33,048 nt of DNA from Chthonomonas sp. UBA6659 (GTDB lineage: Bacteria > Armatimonadota > Fimbriimonadia > Fimbriimonadales > Fimbriimonadaceae), in contig DKKT01000071.1 in NCBI GenBank assembly GCA_002455425.1, positions 80,718-113,765 of the forward strand. The letters are read 5' to 3'. The notes under the pieces are model-generated. The model saw only the letters and a program-made list of their open reading frames with translations. It was not told the origin of the DNA and did not search any database. Below, piece by piece: positions 6,500-14,869 of this stretch (positions within the stretch are counted from its first letter, which is position 1; each line of letters opens with the position of its first letter). The position numbers and the translations under genes were made by a program.

Positions 6500-8700
6500 G
6501 GCGTCGGCTGACCCACGATCACGTCCTTGCGTCGGGATTTAGGCTCCGTCTCGATCCGGACCGCCTTTCCGCCCCGGACTTCGACTTCGACGACGGTGTT
6601 GCCGGAGGCATGGAGCCGAAACGCGACGTCCCAATCCGCGGGCCAGGCGGGGATGACGTAGATCTTGCTTCCCACGCACTGCAGGAGCATGGTTTGGAGC
6701 GTCACCATCAGGTTACCGCCGTGGGTTTGATCGGGAAGCCAATCGTAGTTCGGACCCCAGGTCGCAGGCCACCGGTAGGCGGCGTTCGAATTCCGGGATT
6801 TCGCGATCAGCGTCGCGCGGGCGTCCTCGGTGAGTCCGACCAGCGCCGCGCATTGGCCATCGTATTGCCAGCCGGCGTTGGCCCGCTCGATGCGCTCACG
6901 GAAGGTCTTGCGCGCCACCTCGAGGTTTGGGCGGCCAATACCGTACATCCGGAAAGGCCAGAGCGCGTAGAGTTCGGGATTTTCGACGTTCGAGCGCTCG
7001 TTGCGGTAAGCGGCGGCAGGGAGGATCTGTCCGTTTCGGACCGGAATCCGCGGTAGCTGACTGTGGAGTCGTCGCCAGAAGGCCTGTTCGGAAGGCGGAA
7101 CCTTCCCGGCAGGGATCGCGACAAGGCGATCGAGCACGGCGTGGAGGCCGGCAACGGTCGGAGTATCGTCGATCACGTCGTTCCAATAGGTTTCGACGGC
7201 CTGCGTCGGTGTGAGCCTGAGTTTGCCGTCAGCCGTGCGAGGAAAACGCGAATCGAAGTAGTCGAGCACCGCTCGGGCCATCGGGACGATCCGGCCGCGG
7301 AGGAATGTGTCTTCGCCCGACCATTCCCAGCGATCGAGCATCAGTTGGAGAAGCTCGGGCCCTTGGTTCCAGGTCCACTGCCACCAGGGGCAGAGCACTT
7401 CGTTCGGTCGGTGCCCTGTCCGGTTCCATCCGTAGTCGTTGTTCGAGTACGTCCCAAAGATGGTCATCGTTTCCGGGAAGTAGGCGCCACGGGCTTGGTG
7501 ATAGCTGCGCGTCCGTTCCTTCGCGAGCGGGATCGACCGCTCGTACATCTTCCACAGCGACTCCATGAGGTCGAAGTCGCCGCTTGCGACCATCGGCGCG
7601 TACGGCAGGCGCGTGTTCTGCCACCAGAAGCAATCACCCCACCGACGCCAGTCCGGGTCGAACTTCTCGCCAAGGGCAGTCGGCTCCACGGTGAAAATCG
7701 ATCCGTTGAACTTGATCGGGGTGTCGCCACGGCCGCCGCACGCCAGCATCCAGCGCTGGAGGGCATAGCCTTGGGTGATGCGCTTCGCATCCTCGCTCTC
7801 GCCGCCGATTTCGATCCAGCTGCGCGACCAGAACTGCTTCCACCAGGCGGCGCGGCGGGCGTCGGCATCGACGAGTCGGCTCTCGCGAGCCACCCTTCGC
7901 ACCTCGCGGAGCCACTCCTCGGCTGTATCGGGCTGGGTCGACGCGGTTGCGACCTGAAGCGCGAATGACGATGTCGGCTTCGAGACGAGCGCCGCCTCGC
8001 CGAGCCGGGCAAAGCCCTTTCCACTAAGGCGACTCCCGAAGGTGCGGTTTCGAAGCGGATCGTGGACGACCGCAGAGAACGCGTCGAGGCTCTGGTGGGC
8101 GAGCGTCAAAGGCACGATCGAGGATTCGTTGCGATGGTAAAGACTGAGGGCGGCGGGCTCGCCGGCGTAGACGTCACCCGACTCGAACACCGCCATCGGC
8201 GCGTTTTTCATCGTCCACGAGGCGTCGAGATCGCCCCCGACCAATTGCCGACGCGTCGTCCTCCAGGTCTCGAGCCGGGCCTCGATGCGGCGCGCAGTCC
8301 CGCTCTTGCCGGTGATCCAGAGCACGTCATGATCGGGATCGACCCACACTTGGATATGGGCGTCGCCCAGGGTCAGGTCGATCCGCCCCTCACGCAGGAC
8401 AGCCGCCTGGCGAAACGGCCCGGAGGGAAGAGGATTGGGGTCGAGCCGCAGCCGTAACCGCCCGAGCTTGAGGAGCCGGCAGGCTTCGCTCCATGCGTCG
8501 GTGCGGGCAAGCAGGAGCAGAACGTCTCCACTCGGTTCGACCCAGACGTTGGCGCCGAGGTTGCCGTTGCCGATCGGCATCGACCCGGCGGCGTTGGCGC
8601 TCGGCGTGGTCCAAGTCACGTTCGATTCGTCGAGATTCGGGGCAGCGACGCCGAAAGATGTCATGAGGATCGTCCCTAAGGCGGCAGCGATGTGGCGCAT
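6496..8700 (-). CDS. DUF5703-type glycoside hydrolase (GH95/GH65-like barrel)
   Basis: About 734 residues from the ATG at 8700. The first ~20 residues read as a signal peptide ending VAA. The N-terminal domain has the words 'WTTPSANAAGSMPIGNGNLGANVW' split by turns and 'LLLARTDAWSE', which I associate with the DUF5703 domain that precedes fucosidase-like (alpha/alpha)6 barrels. The second half contains many aromatic helical repeats, such as YFPETMTIFGTYSNNDYGW, WWQWTWNQGPELLQLMLDRW and LTPTQAVETYWNDVIDDTP, and ends in a beta-sandwich tail. It is probably a periplasmic or extracellular exoglycosidase; substrate unknown. Longer readings upstream of 8700 overlap the divergent HD gene and are rejected. 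Its stop overlaps that of scpB (TTAG). Confidence 0.75.
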   Translation of the reverse strand: MRHIAAALGTILMTSFGVAAPNLDESNVTWTTPSANAAGSMPIGNGNLGANVWVEPSGDVLLLLARTDAWSEACRLLKLGRLRLRLDPNPLPSGPFRQAAVLREGRIDLTLGDAHIQVWVDPDHDVLWITGKSGTARRIEARLETWRTTRRQLVGGDLDASWTMKNAPMAVFESGDVYAGEPAALSLYHRNESSIVPLTLAHQSLDAFSAVVHDPLRNRTFGSRLSGKGFARLGEAALVSKPTSSFALQVATASTQPDTAEEWLREVRRVARESRLVDADARRAAWWKQFWSRSWIEIGGESEDAKRITQGYALQRWMLACGGRGDTPIKFNGSIFTVEPTALGEKFDPDWRRWGDCFWWQNTRLPYAPMVASGDFDLMESLWKMYERSIPLAKERTRSYHQARGAYFPETMTIFGTYSNNDYGWNRTGHRPNEVLCPWWQWTWNQGPELLQLMLDRWEWSGEDTFLRGRIVPMARAVLDYFDSRFPRTADGKLRLTPTQAVETYWNDVIDDTPTVAGLHAVLDRLVAIPAGKVPPSEQAFWRRLHSQLPRIPVRNGQILPAAAYRNERSNVENPELYALWPFRMYGIGRPNLEVARKTFRERIERANAGWQYDGQCAALVGLTEDARATLIAKSRNSNAAYRWPATWGPNYDWLPDQTHGGNLMVTLQTMLLQCVGSKIYVIPAWPADWDVAFRLHASGNTVVEVEVRGGKAVRIETEPKSRRKDVIVGQPTP

Positions 8701-8751
8701 GGCCCGGTTTACCTGAACCGCCCTTCGCGAGCGCAGCGATCTTCTTGGGCG

Positions 8752-8757
8752 TAGACT
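8752..8757 (+). promoter_or_regulatory. -10-like box for leaderless HD-domain gene
   Basis: TAGACT lies 6 nt before the ATG at 8764. No Shine-Dalgarno is present in the 6-nt gap, so transcription probably begins at or next to the start codon. Confidence 0.45.
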
Positions 8758-8763
8758 AGAACG

Positions 8764-9462
8764 ATGCAGCCGTCGACCGACGTAAGAGCCGAGTCCCCCC
8801 GCCTGATCACGCTGAAGGACGTGAAAGGCAACCCGAAAGTGAAGTCCCTGATCGAAGGGGCCAACGAGGTCATGCGCGCGATGGGTTACACGGAGCATGG
8901 CCTACGCCACGTCGGCGTGGTCTCCAGCATCACCCGCTACATCATGGAGAACGTCGAGGCTCCACCCCGCGAGATCGAGCTTGGCCAGATCGCGGCGTAC
9001 CTTCACGATATCGGAAACGTCGTCAACCGAATCGGGCATCCGCAAACCGGCGCGAGTATCGCCTTCACCCTCCTCAACGAAATGGGGATGGACGTGATCG
9101 AGATCGCTCCGATTCTAGGGGCGATCGGCAACCACGAGGAGACGGCCGGAACGCCGGTGAGCCTGATGTCGGCCGCGATCATCGTCGCGGACAAGAGCGA
9201 CGTCCACTTCAGCCGGGTCCAGAACCCGATCCTCGAAACGTACGACATCCACGATCGCGTCAACGCCGCCGTCCAAAAGAGCAGGGTCAACATGGACAAA
9301 GAGCAGCGGACGCTCGAACTGACCCTTGAGATCGACACCGCTTTCGCGACGGTGATGGAGTACTTCGAGATCTTCCTCTCGCGCATGGTGATGTGTCGCC
9401 GCGCTGCCGACACCTTCGGTTATCGATTCGGGCTGAGCGTGAACGGGCTCTACCTCGAATAG
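8764..9462 (+). CDS. HD-domain phosphohydrolase
   Basis: A 232-residue cytoplasmic protein with the metal-dependent HD phosphohydrolase pattern. A first His lies in 'YTEHGLRHVGVV' (H45/H49), the HD doublet is in 'AAYLHDIGN' (H81-D82) and a further His is in 'GAIGNHEE'. A final conserved Asp is likely in 'IIVADKSDVHFSR'. The metal site therefore looks complete. The family hydrolyses nucleotides or cyclic nucleotides; the exact substrate cannot be told. The C-terminal ~90 residues are a separate alpha/beta extension. The gene stands alone, divergent from the DUF5703 glycosidase and convergent with an oxidoreductase only 3 nt away. Confidence 0.85.
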   Translation: MQPSTDVRAESPRLITLKDVKGNPKVKSLIEGANEVMRAMGYTEHGLRHVGVVSSITRYIMENVEAPPREIELGQIAAYLHDIGNVVNRIGHPQTGASIAFTLLNEMGMDVIEIAPILGAIGNHEETAGTPVSLMSAAIIVADKSDVHFSRVQNPILETYDIHDRVNAAVQKSRVNMDKEQRTLELTLEIDTAFATVMEYFEIFLSRMVMCRRAADTFGYRFGLSVNGLYLE

Positions 9463-9465
9463 ACC

Positions 9466-10467
9466 TCAGGCCGCGGTCGGGGTAACCGAGACCGCCTGCC
9501 CCCCGGCGGCGACGCTGGCGTAGCCGGCCATCGCGACCCGGGCCGCGACCAGCCCATCCTCGAATGTGATCGGCGTCGGTCCTCCGGAGGTCACCGCCCG
9601 GACGAAGTCGGCGAGGAGCGCGCCATCGAGATCGCTTCCGTAGCCGGACCAAGCATGCGACGGCGACCCCGAGTTCGAGAAACGGTCGAGGTGCTGGTTG
9701 AAGAGGTCGAGTTCGACGACTCCCTTCTCGTAGATCAGGTTCATCGTGACATCGCCCCAGGTCTTGTAGCTTTGGGGGCGTGACCAACTCGAATCGAGCG
9801 TCGCGAACCGTCCGTCTGCGTATTCGAGGGTCAGCATCGCCGTGTCTTCCCATGCTTGACCGTACAGGTTGTTCCCGACTTGAGCCTGGACCCGAACCGG
9901 ATCGATACCGAGCAGGGCACGCAGCAGGTCGGCGACGTGGACGACATGGTCGATCATCGCCCCACCTCCCGAGCGCTCAGGATCGACGAACCAGTCGAAC
10001 GGGCAGCGGCCGCGATTGGTGGCGCAGATGGCCAGCAACGGCCCGAGGTCGCCCTGGCGATGCTGGTCGCGCGCTTTGATGAAGGCGGGAGAGTAGCGAC
10101 ACGGAAAGGCGATCATGACCGGGACCGGGCTTTCGGCGAGCGCCCTCGCGAACTGGGCCGCCTCCGCCTCGTTCGTGACGAGGGGCTTCTCGCAGAGGAT
10201 CGCCTTGCCCGCGCCCGCCGCTTGGGCGCCCATCTCGGCGTGCCGCTTGTTCTCGCTCGCGAGCACGACGGCATCGACATCCTTGAGGAGGGCTTCGGCG
10301 CTCTCGAACACGGGCAGACTGAATCGCTGCGCGAAAGCCTGGGCGCGCTCGAGGTCGGGGTCCCAGACTCCGACCGCGGTGCAGCCGTCCTGCCGGAGGG
10401 CGCACGAGGCGTACGAGTAGGCGTGCATGTGGGCGATGCCGAGAAAGCCGAGGCGGAGCGCGCTCAT
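9466..10467 (-). CDS. Gfo/Idh/MocA-family oxidoreductase
   Basis: A 333-residue NAD(P)-dependent sugar or cyclitol dehydrogenase family member. The Rossmann start reads LRLGFLGIAHMHAYSY (the usual GxGxxG is reduced to G-I-A-H-M-H, with His residues as in sugar-acid members). The family hallmark CEKP is at 92-95. The substrate domain includes 'RSGGGAMIDHVVHVADLLRAL', holding the catalytic-type Asp/His pair. The start at 10467 was chosen because the next upstream ATG (10545) would overlap the divergent ugd gene and precede the fold by 26 residues. The neighbour is UDP-glucose dehydrogenase, divergent across 55 bp, so a role in nucleotide-sugar or sugar-acid metabolism is plausible but unproven. 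Confidence 0.85.
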   Translation of the reverse strand: MSALRLGFLGIAHMHAYSYASCALRQDGCTAVGVWDPDLERAQAFAQRFSLPVFESAEALLKDVDAVVLASENKRHAEMGAQAAGAGKAILCEKPLVTNEAEAAQFARALAESPVPVMIAFPCRYSPAFIKARDQHRQGDLGPLLAICATNRGRCPFDWFVDPERSGGGAMIDHVVHVADLLRALLGIDPVRVQAQVGNNLYGQAWEDTAMLTLEYADGRFATLDSSWSRPQSYKTWGDVTMNLIYEKGVVELDLFNQHLDRFSNSGSPSHAWSGYGSDLDGALLADFVRAVTSGGPTPITFEDGLVAARVAMAGYASVAAGGQAVSVTPTAA

Positions 10468-10508
10468 CCCCGTGATTGTGTCGCAGGCGGACGCTCCCAG
10501 ACCGGCGG

Positions 10509-10514
10509 TAGACT
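10509..10514 (+). promoter_or_regulatory. -10-like box for leaderless ugd
   Basis: TAGACT, the same hexamer as at 8752, lies 8 nt before the GTG start of ugd at 10523, with no Shine-Dalgarno between them. Confidence 0.45.
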
Positions 10515-10522
10515 CCTCGCTC

Positions 10523-11812
10523 GTGAAAGTCGCGGTCATTGGCACAGGCTATGTCGGCCTTGTGACGGGGGTGGTTCTGGCCGATCTCGGCAACGATGTC
10601 ATCTGCGTGGATCGCGACGAGGCCAAGGTCGCAATGCTCTTGCGTGGCGAGTCGCCGATCTTCGAGCCGGGCCTGAGCGAACTGCTCCAACAAGCCCTCC
10701 GCAAGGGCACGCTTTCGGTGTCGACGTCGATCTCCGAAGCGATGGCGTCCGCCGAGGTCGTCTTCATCGCGGTCGGCACACCACCGAACCCGGATGGAAG
10801 CCCCGACCTCTCCGCGGTCGAGCAGGTCGCCCGTGAGATCGCCCGCTCGATTCGGCAGTACACCGTCATCGTGAACAAGTCGACGGTACCGGTCGGCACG
10901 GGGACCCTGGTCGAGAAGATCATGGCCGACGAGGGCGTCGATCCGTCCCTCTTCGATGTCGTCAGTAACCCCGAGTTCCTGCGCGAGGGGTCCGCGATCG
11001 AAGACACCCTCCACCCCGACCGTATCGTGATCGGGTTCGAGCGCCGTGAAGCCGCCGAGCGTCTGATCCTGCTCTATGCGCCGTTCGAGTCGTCGATGAT
11101 TCTCACCGACCGGGCGAGCGCCGAGCTGATCAAGTACGGAGCGAACTGCTTCCTCGCGATGAAGATCAGCTACATCAACGCGCTGAGCCGCCTGTGCGAA
11201 CTTGCCGGAGCCGACATCGGTGTGGTCGCGAAGGGCATCGGCGCGGATGCCCGCATCGGCAAGCAGTTCCTCCAAGCCGGCCTCGGATGGGGCGGGAGCT
11301 GCCTTCCGAAGGATGTCAACGGTTTGATCGCGACCGCGCGGACCCTTGGCTACGATTTCGAGCTGTTGCGCGCGGTCGACGCGATCAACGACGAGCAGCC
11401 GCTCCATTTTCTGAACCGGCTCGAAACGCGGCTGGGCGGTTTCAGCGGCAAGACCATCGCTCTCTTGGGGCTGGCGTTCAAGGCCAACACCGACGACATC
11501 CGTCATGCGACGTCGCTGAGCCTGATCGAACGCCTGAAGGCGGCCGGCGCGACGATCCGCGCCACCGATCCCCAGGCGATGCCCCATGTGCGCGAGCTGC
11601 ACCCGGACTTGAACTACTGCGACGATGCCTACAAGGCGTCCGAGGGTGCCGATGCCGTGATTCTCGTGACCGAGTGGAACGAGTTTCGGCGTCTCGATCT
11701 CGGCCGCTTGGCCAACCTCGTTCGGCAACCGATCCTCTTCGACGGGCGACGGCTGTACTATCGGGCGATCGCGGAGGCCGCGGGCTTCGAATATCACACC
11801 ATCGGGAGCTGA
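10523..11812 (+). CDS. ugd: UDP-glucose 6-dehydrogenase
   Basis: A 429-residue enzyme oxidising UDP-glucose to UDP-glucuronate with two NAD+. The N-terminal Rossmann motif is IGTGYVGLVTG (GTGYVG at 7-12). The catalytic cysteine is C260 in 'GWGGSCLPKD'; K204 and K214 sit in the conserved central helix segment 'ELIKYGANCFLAMKISYIN'. The C-terminal UDP-binding domain has 'LLGLAFKANTDDIRHATSL'. The start is GTG at 10523 because it directly precedes the Rossmann strand; an upstream ATG in frame at 10427 lies in the divergent gene. UDP-glucuronate feeds capsule and exopolysaccharide synthesis. The next gene begins 2 nt after the stop. Confidence 0.96.
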   Translation: MKVAVIGTGYVGLVTGVVLADLGNDVICVDRDEAKVAMLLRGESPIFEPGLSELLQQALRKGTLSVSTSISEAMASAEVVFIAVGTPPNPDGSPDLSAVEQVAREIARSIRQYTVIVNKSTVPVGTGTLVEKIMADEGVDPSLFDVVSNPEFLREGSAIEDTLHPDRIVIGFERREAAERLILLYAPFESSMILTDRASAELIKYGANCFLAMKISYINALSRLCELAGADIGVVAKGIGADARIGKQFLQAGLGWGGSCLPKDVNGLIATARTLGYDFELLRAVDAINDEQPLHFLNRLETRLGGFSGKTIALLGLAFKANTDDIRHATSLSLIERLKAAGATIRATDPQAMPHVRELHPDLNYCDDAYKASEGADAVILVTEWNEFRRLDLGRLANLVRQPILFDGRRLYYRAIAEAAGFEYHTIGS

Positions 11813-11814
11813 CC

Positions 11815-12777
11815 GTGAGAGGAGTCCGTGCATTGCTGCTCTGTGCTATCGCTGCCGGCGCACCTACGGCTTGGTCGTCGGATACGCAGCCGATCGCGAC
11901 CCGCAACCACCGACCGATGAGCCTCATCTTCCTGCGGATGCCGTTTGCCGGTGAGCCGCTTGGCGTGAAGGAAGGGCGCCTCGAACTCGACTTGACGCTC
12001 GCGAACGACTTCCGTCGCCGCTTAGAGGTCGATGAAGATTCCGAGGTCGATCGACTCGGCGTGACCTATCGCTGGGGGCTCGGGCGAAGTCGCGAGGTGT
12101 GGGTCGAGGGGGCGCTTCTCTCACGATCCGGCGGCTTTCTCGATCCGATCATCGACGCTTGGCATCGGATGGTCCTCGGGTGGTCAGACCGCGCTCGGAT
12201 CACGACGGAGCGGGGTCGGTCGGTCGTCGCGCTCGAGGGGGAGTATTCGTTCGGGTCGGCGACCGGGGTCGGGGACGTCACGGTCGGAATCACGCAGCGA
12301 CTGGGTCCGCGATTCGCGGTCTCGGCGGCGGTCAAACTCCCGACCGGTGATGCAGGCCGGCTCCTGGGCAGCGGCGCGGTCGACGCCGGCGTGTCGGTCG
12401 AGGGCTGGACGCCGCTCGGGCGCAGATGGAGCCTGTACGGGCAGATCGGGCTGATCGCGCAGGGGAACGCGACGCGCGTGAGCGGGAGTCGCAGCCTGGT
12501 GGACCAGGAGGCGATGGCCCTCGTTTGGGCAAAGAACTCGAAGGACACGTGGATCGCTCAGTGGCAGTCGGAGCGGTCGCCGACTGTCACGGGCGTGTCG
12601 GCCGTCGACGCGACCCATCGCCTGGTGACGTTCGGATATCGGCGGAAGCTGTCGGAGTACGCGACCCTCGAGCTGTTCTTCAGCGAGGATCGAGACCTGT
12701 TCAACGGGCGATTTCCGGAAGGGGCGAACATCGGCCCCGACTTCACCGCCGGTGCCCGTTACACCTGGAAGTTCTAG
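11815..12777 (+). CDS. DUF3187-like outer-membrane protein
   Basis: About 320 residues from GTG 11815, which has GGAG 7 nt upstream. A short signal peptide (leucine/alanine-rich, cleavage near AWSSD) precedes 'ATRNHRPMSLIFLRMPF', which resembles the N-terminal motif of DUF3187 proteins. The rest is alternating polar/hydrophobic strands of a beta-barrel: 'VAVKLPTGDAG'-like segments, GWTPLGRRWSLYGQIGL and a terminal strand TAGARYTWKF ending in Phe, the usual outer-membrane insertion signal. It follows ugd by 2 nt and is probably co-transcribed, perhaps as an envelope protein for the polysaccharide route. The function of the family is unknown. Confidence 0.7.
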   Translation: MRGVRALLLCAIAAGAPTAWSSDTQPIATRNHRPMSLIFLRMPFAGEPLGVKEGRLELDLTLANDFRRRLEVDEDSEVDRLGVTYRWGLGRSREVWVEGALLSRSGGFLDPIIDAWHRMVLGWSDRARITTERGRSVVALEGEYSFGSATGVGDVTVGITQRLGPRFAVSAAVKLPTGDAGRLLGSGAVDAGVSVEGWTPLGRRWSLYGQIGLIAQGNATRVSGSRSLVDQEAMALVWAKNSKDTWIAQWQSERSPTVTGVSAVDATHRLVTFGYRRKLSEYATLELFFSEDRDLFNGRFPEGANIGPDFTAGARYTWKF

Positions 12778-12962
12778 CTCCAAAGGCCTATTTTCGCCCT
12801 GGAACGCCCTCAGGGTGGAAACTCGGAGGGCAAACGTGGAATTCTTGAGGGAGGACGGCGAAACGCGGCTCGACGGGTCGGAGGAAACATGGGCACTCTG
12901 CTTCGTTCAGGCGAGTCTCCAAGATGGAGATGCGATCGCTCGCCCCGTGTGAGGAGGAAAAG

Positions 12963-13520
12963 ATGATTCGAAGCAACATGAAGGCGTTGCTCTTGGCTGG
13001 CGTGGCGCTGGGCGTCGCAGGCTCGGCGGTTGCGGCTGACGACCAGAAGTTGGAGAAGCCCTTCCGTCTGTCCGTCGGAGCGTTCTTCCCGAGCGATCGG
13101 GAGATTCGCGACATCACCGACAATGTGCACTTCGCGTTCGGCTTGTCGTACGACTTCTGGCGTCGCAAATCGGGCCAGGCGGGCAACGACTGGGCCGCGG
13201 CGCTCTACTTCGACGGGACGTTCCGCGACAAGGACGACAACCGTCTCACGAACCTCGGCTTCGGCTTGAATGCCCGGGTCTATCTTGGCGAGGCTCAGGA
13301 GAACGCGGCTCGGTTCTATCTCGGCGCCGGTCTCGGCGGCTACTCCGTCCATTGGCGGGTGGCGGGTCTCTCCGAGAGCAAGTTCGTGTTCGGCGGAAAG
13401 GGATTCCTCGGCGTGGAGACGCCGTCGGGCTTCTTCGCCGAGCTGAACTACACGTGGATCGACAACGTCGAGGGCGAGAATCCTGGTGGCTTCATGGCCA
13501 TGATCGGCTTCCGCTTCTGA
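12963..13520 (+). CDS. Small outer-membrane beta-barrel protein
   Basis: A 185-residue protein preceded by a good Shine-Dalgarno (AGGAGGA about 5 nt before the ATG). A signal peptide (about 1-25, ending VAADD) is followed by about eight amphipathic strands typical of OmpW/OmpX-sized barrels: FRLSVGAFFPSD, HFAFGLSYDFW, WAAALYFDGTF, GFGLNARVYLG, RFYLGAGLGGYSV, GFFAELNYTW and a last strand MAMIGFRF ending in Phe. No specific family is recognised. The 185-bp gap upstream presumably contains its own promoter, although no convincing hexamers were found. A strong terminator hairpin follows the stop. Confidence 0.75.
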   Translation: MIRSNMKALLLAGVALGVAGSAVAADDQKLEKPFRLSVGAFFPSDREIRDITDNVHFAFGLSYDFWRRKSGQAGNDWAAALYFDGTFRDKDDNRLTNLGFGLNARVYLGEAQENAARFYLGAGLGGYSVHWRVAGLSESKFVFGGKGFLGVETPSGFFAELNYTWIDNVEGENPGGFMAMIGFRF

Positions 13521-13537
13521 GAGACATTCGCTCAGCA

Positions 13538-13573
13538 TGAAGGGGCCGGGTCCCAGCGGACCCGGCCCCTTCA
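13538..13573. terminator. Bidirectional terminator hairpin between the barrel gene and rplT
   Basis: A perfect 16-bp inverted repeat: the left arm TGAAGGGGCCGGGTCC at 13538-13553, a CAGC loop, and its exact complement at 13558-13573. It lies between two convergent genes, so it can end transcripts from both sides. The U-tract is short on either strand. Confidence 0.85.
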
Positions 13574-13580
13574 TTGTGGA

Positions 13581-13928
13581 TCAGGCGACGGCTTCCGTTA
13601 CGACCTTCTTGAAGGCGTCCATGTCGGCGATCGCGAGTTCGCTGAGCATCTTGCGGTTGATCGCCATGCCCTTCGAGGTCATGCCGTGAATGAAGTCGCT
13701 GTAGCGGACGTCGCAGGCCTTACAGGCAGCGCTGATGCGAGCGATCCAGAGTCGGCGGAAGTCGCGCTTCTTTTGGCGCCGATCGCGGAAGGCATACTGC
13801 CCCGACTTCATCACCTGCTCGTTGGCTCGTTTGAAGTTGCTCTTCTTACGGCCCCAGTAGCCGGCTGCCTTTTCGATTGTCTTCTTGTGGCGCTTGTGGC
13901 GCATCAAGCCGCGTTTCACGCGTGCCAT
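13581..13928 (-). CDS. rplT: Ribosomal protein L20
   Basis: A 115-residue basic protein with the complete L20 sequence: MARVKRG start, then RHKRHKK, GYWGRKKSNFKRANEQVMKSG, RDRRQKKRDFRRLWI and the C-terminal 'NRKMLSELAI' segment. It binds 23S rRNA early in large-subunit assembly. The Shine-Dalgarno GAGGTG lies 5 nt before the ATG. It is the last gene of the infC-rpmI-rplT operon, 113 nt after rpmI; in many bacteria L20 represses this operon by binding the mRNA leader of rpmI. Confidence 0.98.
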   Translation of the reverse strand: MARVKRGLMRHKRHKKTIEKAAGYWGRKKSNFKRANEQVMKSGQYAFRDRRQKKRDFRRLWIARISAACKACDVRYSDFIHGMTSKGMAINRKMLSELAIADMDAFKKVVTEAVA

Positions 13929-14041
13929 AGGTTCACCTCGTTTTTGCTTTCGTCACCGGCTGAGTGCCGGGGGCCGAGCCAGTTCCCAGCCTCAGTGGGC
14001 GGTAGTGGCAGAGGTCGGCCCGTTCAATGTCGCTCGCAGCG

Positions 14042-14236
14042 TTACAGAACGAGCAGCCGCTTCACGCGCTTCTGCTCGCCCTTGAAAAGTTCAGGCTCCT
14101 GCTCCAGGCGGCGCTTCTGACCCGTGCTCTTGTGATAGAACATGTGGTTGTTGTACGCCTTCCGCCGGGTGATCTTCCCCGACCCCGTGATCTTGAACCG
14201 CTTCGCTGCCGTCTTGTTTGTCTTGATCTTTGGCAT
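14042..14236 (-). CDS. rpmI: Ribosomal protein L35
   Basis: A 64-residue basic protein, normal length, with MPKIKTNKTAAKRFKITGSGKI at the start (hallmark MPK.KT...AAKRFK.TG.GK) and the SKR/NHMF-type central motif. It is a large-subunit ribosomal protein. A GGGAAAG precedes the ATG. Its first three quarters are overlapped, in another frame on the same strand, by the open C-terminal end of infC. Confidence 0.97.
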   Translation of the reverse strand: MPKIKTNKTAAKRFKITGSGKITRRKAYNNHMFYHKSTGQKRRLEQEPELFKGEQKRVKRLLVL

Positions 14237-14786
14237 CTTTCTTTCCCACTGCCCCGGGTTTCGGCATGAGGATCATGATCATCAGCTTGCCGTCGAGAGA
14301 CGGCGGTCGCTCGATCGTGGAGACGTCCCCCAACTTTTGGGCGAATGTCTCCATCTTCCGCAAACCGATCTCCGGGTGGGTGATCTCTCGGGCTCGGAAC
14401 TGACAGGTCACTTTGACCTTGTGGCCTTCGAGGAGGAACTTGCGCGCGTTCCGCCCAAGCGTCTCCAGGTCGTTGGCCGCCGTACCCGGACGCATCTTTA
14501 TACCCTTTAGCTCCTGCTTGGTGCGCTTCTTCTCCTTCTCCTGCTTCTCGGTCAGGTACTTGAACTTGCCGAAATCCAGAATCTTGCACACGGGGGGCTG
14601 CGCCTGGGGCGAGACCATGACGAGGTCGAGGCCGGCATCGCGCGCCATTTGGAGCGCCTGACGGCTTTGGATGATCCCGACCTGTTGCCCGTCCGGACCG
14701 ATGACTCTCAGGTCCCGGTATCGGAGGCAACGCTCATTGACCGGGGGGCCCTCATCACGTTGAGGGGGTCTGCGAAACCCAGCTAT
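14091..14786 (-). CDS. infC: Translation initiation factor IF-3 with non-AUG start and long C-terminal tail
   Basis: About 231 residues. IF-3 keeps the 30S subunit free and checks the initiator codon. N-terminal domain: 'VNERCLRYRDLRVIGPDG', then 'QPPVCKILDFGKFKY' and the basic linker KEKKRTKQELKGIKMRPG. C-terminal domain: 'HKVKVTCQFRAREITHPEIG' through 'KLMIMILMPKPG'. No ATG, GTG or TTG lies between an in-frame TGA (14795-14793) and the conserved N-terminus, so a rare start is needed: ATA at 14786 (GAGGTG 7 nt upstream) or ATC at 14792. This matches the well-known AUU/AUC/AUA initiation of infC, by which IF-3 limits its own synthesis. The frame stays open about 60 codons beyond the normal IF-3 end, running 146 nt into rpmI out of frame. 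Confidence 0.93.
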   Translation of the reverse strand: MAGFRRPPQRDEGPPVNERCLRYRDLRVIGPDGQQVGIIQSRQALQMARDAGLDLVMVSPQAQPPVCKILDFGKFKYLTEKQEKEKKRTKQELKGIKMRPGTAANDLETLGRNARKFLLEGHKVKVTCQFRAREITHPEIGLRKMETFAQKLGDVSTIERPPSLDGKLMIMILMPKPGAVGKKDAKDQDKQDGSEAVQDHGVGEDHPAEGVQQPHVLSQEHGSEAPPGAGA

Positions 14787-14833
14787 CTCGATTCACCTCG
14801 ATGAAATGATAGGTTGTTTGTCATTCGAACGGT

Positions 14834-14839
14834 AGTATA
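14834..14839 (-). promoter_or_regulatory. Putative -10 box of the infC-rpmI-rplT operon
   Basis: TATACT on the minus strand, about 48 nt before the proposed infC start, in the only AT-richer stretch between the MFS gene stop and infC. No clear -35 hexamer is visible at the correct distance. Confidence 0.4.
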
Positions 14840-14869
14840 GCGCGGTCGCCTCGGCGCAGGCTAATGAAC

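Noticed and set aside
12752..12952. 66-codon plus-strand ORF between the two barrel genes
   Set aside because: It begins inside the DUF3187-like gene, has no recognisable content and lies where a promoter is expected.
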